From Puccinia triticina (Eukaryota > Basidiomycota > Pucciniomycetes > Pucciniales > Pucciniaceae): a stretch of 64,000 nt of DNA. The stretch spans positions 6,758,001-6,822,000 of the forward strand of contig NC_070565.1 of assembly GCF_026914185.1 (NCBI RefSeq), given 5' to 3'. Each line of letters begins with the position of its first letter. Position 1 is the stretch's first letter. A program made the position numbers and the translations under genes. Shown one piece after another: positions 59,001-64,000 of the stretch. The notes under the pieces are model-generated. The model had not been told where the DNA came from. It saw only the letters and a list, made by a program, of their open reading frames with translations, and did no database searches.

Positions 59001-59249
59001 TGGTGTTCAAAGTTGGTTTGCATAACTTTATGCATGCATAAATCATAAAATCATAAAAATATTTTGGTGAGGAAATTTTGTATTACATAATCAGACAATA
59101 ATATCCCCTGCAAAAAAGATTTTATGATTTTACTTTTTTGCAGGGGATATGATTGTCTGATTATGTAATACAAAATTTCCTCACCAAAATATTTCATGAT
59201 TGTATGATTCATGCATGCATAAAATTATGCCAACATACTTTGAACACCA
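59001..59249. mobile_element. TGGTGTTCAAAG MITE, near-complete foldback
   Basis: Ends TGGTGTTCAAAGTTGGTTTG and, inverted, TGGTGTTCAAAGTATGTTGG, with TA outside (58999-59000, 59250-59251). The arms mirror through GAGGAAATTTTGTATTACAT to the centre at about 59127. Confidence 0.75.
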
Positions 59250-59636
59250 TAATTGCCCTTTTTTTTGTTGTACATATTTTTTTTCTTCTAATTTTTTTGC
59301 AAATCAGAAACCAGATTCATTTATCACTGTTTAGGCTACATTCAGGTTTGCCAGTCGGATTCAGAGAAGATGCCAAGGGCCTATTTGTGCAGCTCAGCCT
59401 CAGGCTTGCAGATTTGGTCAAGCATGCGAGGTTGCCAACAAAAAGCTTTTTACTACCATCCTGAGCAGACGAAATGTTGGAAAGGGTGCGGAGATGGAGG
59501 ATGGAACTCAAGACACAAGATGAGGGCTTGAGTAGAGCTCTGGACATTCAATGGGATAGAGGGAGAAGTCAATCAGAAGAGGGGGACGGTCAAGAGAGAG
59601 AAGAGGGTGATCAGATGAACTGACAAACTTAGCTAA

Positions 59637-60733
59637 GGGCCCATTTGGCTGCGCGGGGGCCAAAATCTCAATCTTGCGAGATCAGAATGTGCCCATGGGC
59701 AGATTCTGATCTCGCCCAATGACAGCCAGGCAGCCAAACATTCCCGGAATCTGGATCTGTGACACTGAGATCCAGATTCTACTGATCAAGGGTGTTTGGC
59801 TGCACAACTAGATATGCATGTACACCGGCCCCCTCTCACCCTCTCGATGGCCGGCTGAACAGGTCATCGAGACAAATACACATCCTCTTGATGGCTGATT
59901 AAACCGGCCATCAAGAGGAGGACACAACCTCTTGATAGCCGATTGAACCGGCCATCAAGAGGAGTCCACACCCTCTCGATGGCTGATTGAATTCTGGCCG
60001 TTGAGAGGATATGTATTCCTCTTGATGGCCGGTCCGATTGGCCATTGAGAGGATGTGTATTCCTCTTGATGACCGGTTCAACCGGCCATCAAGAGGGTGT
60101 GCACTCATCGGCCATCGAGAGGATGTGTATAATTCTCTCGATGACTGGTTCAACCGGCCATCAAGAGGGTGTGCACTCCTCTCAATGGCCGGTTCGATCG
60201 GCTATCGAGAGGTGTATTCCTCTTGATGACCAGTTCAACCGGCCATCGAGAGGGTGTGTCCTCCTCTCGATGGCCGGTTCAATCAGCCATCAAGAGGAGG
60301 TGGTGACATGATACATAGTTGCCCGTTCCAAAGTGCTTGTCAAGGGCCTGCTTGCAGTGAATCGAGTTAGGCTGGGAGGTGTGTTGACTGAGGATCATCG
60401 GGACCAAGCCGTTGGCCATCAAGGTGAGAGGGTTTGTAGGGTGTAGTACATATTGTGGTGGGTGTTTTTGAAGTCCCTTGTGAGTGTCAAGAGAGTTGAG
60501 ATTCTTTTTCAGGTCTTGAGATTCAGCAAAATAGCTGTATCTCAGTGCAATCTCTCTTTGGTGGCTGGCAAGATCACCAATCAGAGATTTTTCCCAGACA
60601 TTTTGGCAGCCAAACGGTTTTTTGGAATCTCACAAAAATCTCATTTGACGAGATTCGGAATCTCGTCAAAATCCCACTTTTGTGGGGGACCGCGAGTTCA
60701 GATTGAGATTCTGCCGCGCGGCCGAACGGGCCC
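59637..60733. mobile_element. PIF/Harbinger-type element carrying hairpin array C
   Basis: The ends GGGCCCATTTGGCTGCGCGG and, inverted, GGGCCCGTTCGGCCGCGCGG, each followed by AATCTCAATCT, are flanked by TAA (59634-59636, 60734-60736). It is inserted into the left end of the 59624-61626 element: removing it rejoins CTTAGCTAA to TTCCCTC. 1,097 bp, no transposase. Confidence 0.85.
59830..60305. repeat. Hairpin array C (stem CCTCTTGATGGCCGG)
   Basis: About nine tandem hairpins with arms CCTCTTGATGGCCGG and CCGGCCATCAAGAGG, loops usually TTCAA, and spacers such as GGTGTGCACT or ATGTGTATT. Unit length about 50 bp. Confidence 0.85.
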
Positions 60734-61636
60734 TAATTCCCTCAATCGGAGGTGCAGGGGCGCTGTTGTGAAGCAACCCTCCAAAGGAGGGACTTACACC
60801 CTACCTCGCAAAACAATAGGCAGCAGACATCTGTTTTCAGCCTTTTTTGCTTGTCCCTCCGTTGAAGCTATGCAAGGACAGCTGGGGCCAAGTCAGCTGC
60901 TTCAAGGGATAGCCAAGAAGCATGGCTCTCCGCTGGTATCTTTCAGGACCCTGGCAAGCGCAGCCAGAGGGTACGTATGAAAATCAATTCAAAAATCGTG
61001 GGATTCATACATTTTTAAAAGACATTTTTGGCTTTTCTTGCCAACATTTACCACATTTTGAGGAGAAATTAGCAGTACATTATTCTCCCTTTAAGCCTAC
61101 ATGTGCCCATCTTTTCAGAATCCATTTATCATGTTTGGTTGTGAGCCAAAGTGGCTTTAAACATTCATACATTTTCATGCGTACCCTCTGGCCGCGCTTG
61201 CCAGGGTCCTTATCTTTCTTTTATCTGTAACAGTTGAAATTGATTTTAAAAAAAAATTAAGAGCTGCTAAGTTTTGACAGGCGTCAAAAGTATGGCTTTG
61301 ACCCAGGCCTGTTTGAACAATGCCCTCCCAAAACCCATGAACTCCTTTTTGTTTCATTTGCGATTCAAGATAGTTTTTGGAGGGATCCAACCTCAGGAAG
61401 GTGGCAGGTGCAAGTGCTGATGTAGGCAGACAAACCTGTCTACTCAGAATTTTGATAGTCTATAGCTGAGTCAAGATATAAAGAGTTGAAAATTTTGAAA
61501 GTTTTCCCCAGCCAAATGGGATTTCTGCTGCCTACTCTTTTGCAAGGTAGGGCGTGAGTCCCTCATTCGGAGGGTCGCTTCGCGACAGCGCTCCGGCGCC
61601 TCCGATCGAGGGACTTAGCTAAGTTCGATGAACTGA

Positions 61637-62108
61637 TTGGAAGAGGCTGGGGGGAGGCCGAGAGACTTTGTCACTTTATAAAGCTCGGTCGTGCCAGAAA
61701 TTGAAAAACTTGCGGGCATGAAAAGAGCCCAACCAGCATCCCGCGTGGGCACGCTAATGAGAGCCGGGATGGGCTGGCTGGGTGAGCCAAGGCCCACCCA
61801 TCCGACCCAATTATCACCCAATGATGAAGCCATGGCATGTTGGCCGACCGCGCGGTTCAGCCCGGCCGAGGGGTCCGCGCTTCCGAGGCAGCGGGGTTGC
61901 TGTGCTGTGCGCTGGGGCAGGCCCCCAACGCCGCGAGCGCCTTGTGCGGCAGCCCTAAGTGGATGGATGTGTGTGAGTCTCATCAGTCGCGGGTGGGCTT
62001 GGACGGGCAGGCTGCTATCCGGCGACCACACCGGCCGGCGATTTGCGAATAACCCTCAAGCCACTCAGCAAGAACGTATCGACCCTTCTTCCTCAAGGTT
62101 CATTCACG
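61637..62108 (+). promoter_or_regulatory. Upstream region of the eL14 gene
   Basis: No separate gene is supported; the open frames here show no family features. The region must hold the eL14 promoter. The last bases before the start (CTTCTTCCTCAAGGTTCATTC) are pyrimidine-rich, as common for ribosomal-protein transcripts. Confidence 0.4.
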
Positions 62109-62825
62109 ATGCCGGGCGTAAGTCCAATCTCGGCTCATTCACAGCAGTCTTACCACAACAGCCCAGTGCAATACCCTCAAGTGAACGATGACTGATTAAT
62201 CACTTGATTTCCTTTCTACTTTGGTCTATGAACCACTCACGTGACGCTCGTCCCACTCATCGTGGAAATCGTTTGAAATTTTAGCACAAGGAACACACCC
62301 TACCTACTTTCCAACGTTTTGTAGAGGTGGGCCGTGTGGTGCTCATCAACGACCCGTCATCACCCTGCAACGGAAAATTGGCCACCATCGTTGAAATCAT
62401 CGACCACGGCCGCGCTCTCATTGATGGTCCTACCACATCGGTCCCTCGTCAATCCATCGCTTTCCGAAGGGTCATCCTCACTCCCTTCCTCATCAAGGGT
62501 CTTCCCCGTGGATCCCGGGCCGCCACCGTCGGAAAGGCTTTCGAGAAAGCCGAAATTGGCAAGAAGTGGGAAGCCAGCGGTTGGAAGAAAAACATCGACT
62601 CGAAGGCTACCAGAAGATCACTCTCCGACTTTCAACGGTAAGAGCCTTCACCCTCTCAATCACGCATCGCCCTGGCTCGATTTACCACCCTCCACCCGCC
62701 TGACACTCACTAATAATATGCTCGCCAAACATTCACAATCCAGATTCGAGGTTATGATTTTGAAGCGACAACGACGGGACATCATCAACAAAGGTCTCGT
62801 GAAAGCCAAGAAAGTACAAGCATAA
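62109..62825 (+). CDS. RPL14: 60S ribosomal protein eL14
   Basis: Three exons. The first is only ATGCCGGGC (62109-62117), followed by a 167-bp intron, exon 62285-62637 and exon 62744-62825, giving about 147 residues. The second exon opens with TFQRFVEVGRVVLINDPSSP, the KOW-type N-terminal region of eL14, then GKLATIVEIIDHGRALIDGP and RQSIAFRRVILTPFLIKGLP. The last exon gives FEVMILKRQRRDIINKGLVK, the basic C-terminal helix that contacts rRNA. A part of the large ribosomal subunit. A tiny first exon followed by a long intron is usual for fungal ribosomal-protein genes. The acceptor could alternatively be six bases downstream, keeping the frame. Confidence 0.93.
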
Positions 62826-64000
62826 ACGTTGAATCAATTTGTGTACTTTAACCTACTTCGCCGCCCCACCTGCCCCCTTATCCCCTGCGTGTGTGTTGTA
62901 ACCCACTTTGAGATCAATGGTGATCACCACGAGCAGTTTAGGTTTTTGCCTTGCTCGGAGAAGGCCCCACAGGAGCTGAGTCCCAGGGTGACGAACGAAC
63001 CTCGGCAAGCTCAAGACTCTCAGGGCGACGACGAAACCTTTCTACTTTTCTTGTCCCACAGCCGGCCCCTAGGCGGACAGAACAGGGGCTTCCCTACAGG
63101 GTTGAGCCCTCCCCTTTGCCTTATCTCGACTCAGGTGCAGAAACCTGCACAGATAGACGGCGTGCGCAATAGCGGCTCTAGTGAGGAGAGCTGCAAGGGT
63201 GGTTTTTCATCATAGAGAGAGGAAAACATAAATACATAGACTAGCCACAAGGTCTGTGACAGGTGATGCAATGTAGAACTGTGACTATGTCACAACAAGA
63301 CAGCCCTGCAGCAGCGCCGCCCTGAGTGGATCAACATGAGCCCCCAAGTTTGCTTGTTGAGTATTTTGTCTCAAGTGATCCTTTGCTCGAGTTATCTAGA
63401 CTTTCTACAGCTGAATGCCCCCAGCACTACATGCCATTAATACCATAGGAGAGTCAAACCCCATCTGCCAGTCCAACATGTTTCTGGACTGTCTGAGGAG
63501 TTTGCTGAAGTGGGTTGAGTGCTTCCTTATGGTTGGACAGAGTCCACCGTTTGATGGTGGGTGTATATGTTTGCTGAGGTTATGATAAGGAGGAGAGAAG
63601 ACTGACTCTGAATTAACTCCCTCCTACAGTGGGGCGAGGCACTGGTTGCATTGTAGGAAGTCTATGGATACGCAGTGCACTCCCAGAGGCTATCGGAGAT
63701 GAACAGTCTGGTGCGATACAAATTACCAACGAGTTGGAAGGATGTTGCAAGATAGTGCAAAATAATGTATATTACATATGCACTGCCCTTCCAACTGGCG
63801 TGAGAGTTTGCCCGACTGTAACTGCTCCGACAGGAAAAGGTGTGACTGGTCCCAGCGGTTCTTTCTGCAGTGCAAGCAATCCTGCTGCAATCGTCATTGT
63901 TAGAAAAAATATTAAAAATAGGAAAGGCGGGGTGGCGCAAAAAGGACAATTCCGCCGAAATAAGAAAGAATACAAAATCAAGGAAAGTGAAAGACGATGT
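62826..64000. other. No supported gene
   Basis: I see no family-like open frame, RNA gene or clear repeat structure here. The first part must hold the eL14 transcript end. Confidence 0.4.

Larger units (their letters stand above)
59624..61626. mobile_element. TIR element with 10-bp target duplication, host to a nested element
   Basis: GATGAACTGA flanks both ends exactly (59614-59623 and 61627-61636). Inverted ends carry AACTTAGCTAA followed by TCCCTCRATCGGAGG, then GCGAAGCGACCCTCC-like GC-rich hairpins and a GTAGGCAGCAGA motif. The target length fits Mutator-like transposition. About 900 bp without the insert; no transposase. A partial pair of GTACCCTCTGGC/GCCAGAGGGTAC words lies at 60966 and 61183. 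Confidence 0.8.

Noticed and set aside
61691..62191. 166-codon open frame upstream of and overlapping the eL14 first exon
   Set aside because: No recognisable domain, and it runs through the eL14 start and first intron in another frame.

Overview
The window looks like nuclear DNA of a rust fungus (Pucciniales, most likely Puccinia). The evidence is intron-dense genes with short GT-AG introns, basidiomycete-type housekeeping genes (Mdm35, NRAMP/Smf, a GH18 chitinase, a peroxisomal acyl-CoA ligase, ribosomal protein eL14), a lineage-specific secreted protein, and a heavy load of nested hAT, Mutator-like, PIF/Harbinger, Tc1/mariner-like and Copia elements. Species and chromosome cannot be fixed from the sequence alone.

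Layout. 0-5 kb: a dead OTU-protease gene of Mutator-like type, a 157-bp tandem repeat, and a TIR element with a PIF/Harbinger element nested inside it. 5-6.5 kb: a five-exon gene for a secreted protein (- strand). 8.4-13.3 kb: a long unrecognised Ser-rich gene (- strand) divergent from MDM35 (+). 14.1-26.0 kb: two NRAMP metal-transporter paralogues pointing at each other, with a full-length, apparently very young Copia element (17.1-22.4 kb) between their 3' ends. 28-29.5 kb: chitinase (-). 31.2-33.9 kb: AMP-forming CoA ligase ending in the peroxisomal signal SKL (+). 34.1-61.6 kb: a transposon belt with no recognisable host gene, including a three-layer nest at 35-43 kb (TIR element > dead hAT > apparently intact hAT), a 1.34-kb foldback palindrome, a third hAT relic and a Mutator-like transposase broken by three precise insertions. 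62.1-62.8 kb: eL14 (+). I see no supported gene from there to the window end.

How parts relate. The host genes are ordinary and mostly unrelated in function; the convergent NRAMP pair is the only local gene family. The most unusual material is in the repeats. (1) Arrays of long perfect hairpins with a common stem (CCTCTYRATGRCCGG) but array-specific loops and spacers sit inside three TIR elements with different ends and target sites. (2) Four elements share the terminus CRACGGTG/CAACGAAG and mostly have 7-bp flanking duplications, but each interior is written in its own short palindromic 'word' (GATAC, TAACG or GCTACG). (3) A 157-bp unit occurs both as a tandem array and as the building block of the foldback arms. 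Several element boundaries were fixed by exact target-site duplications, and in two cases removing the insertion restores a reading frame.

All splice models were read by eye; no alignment or database search was run.
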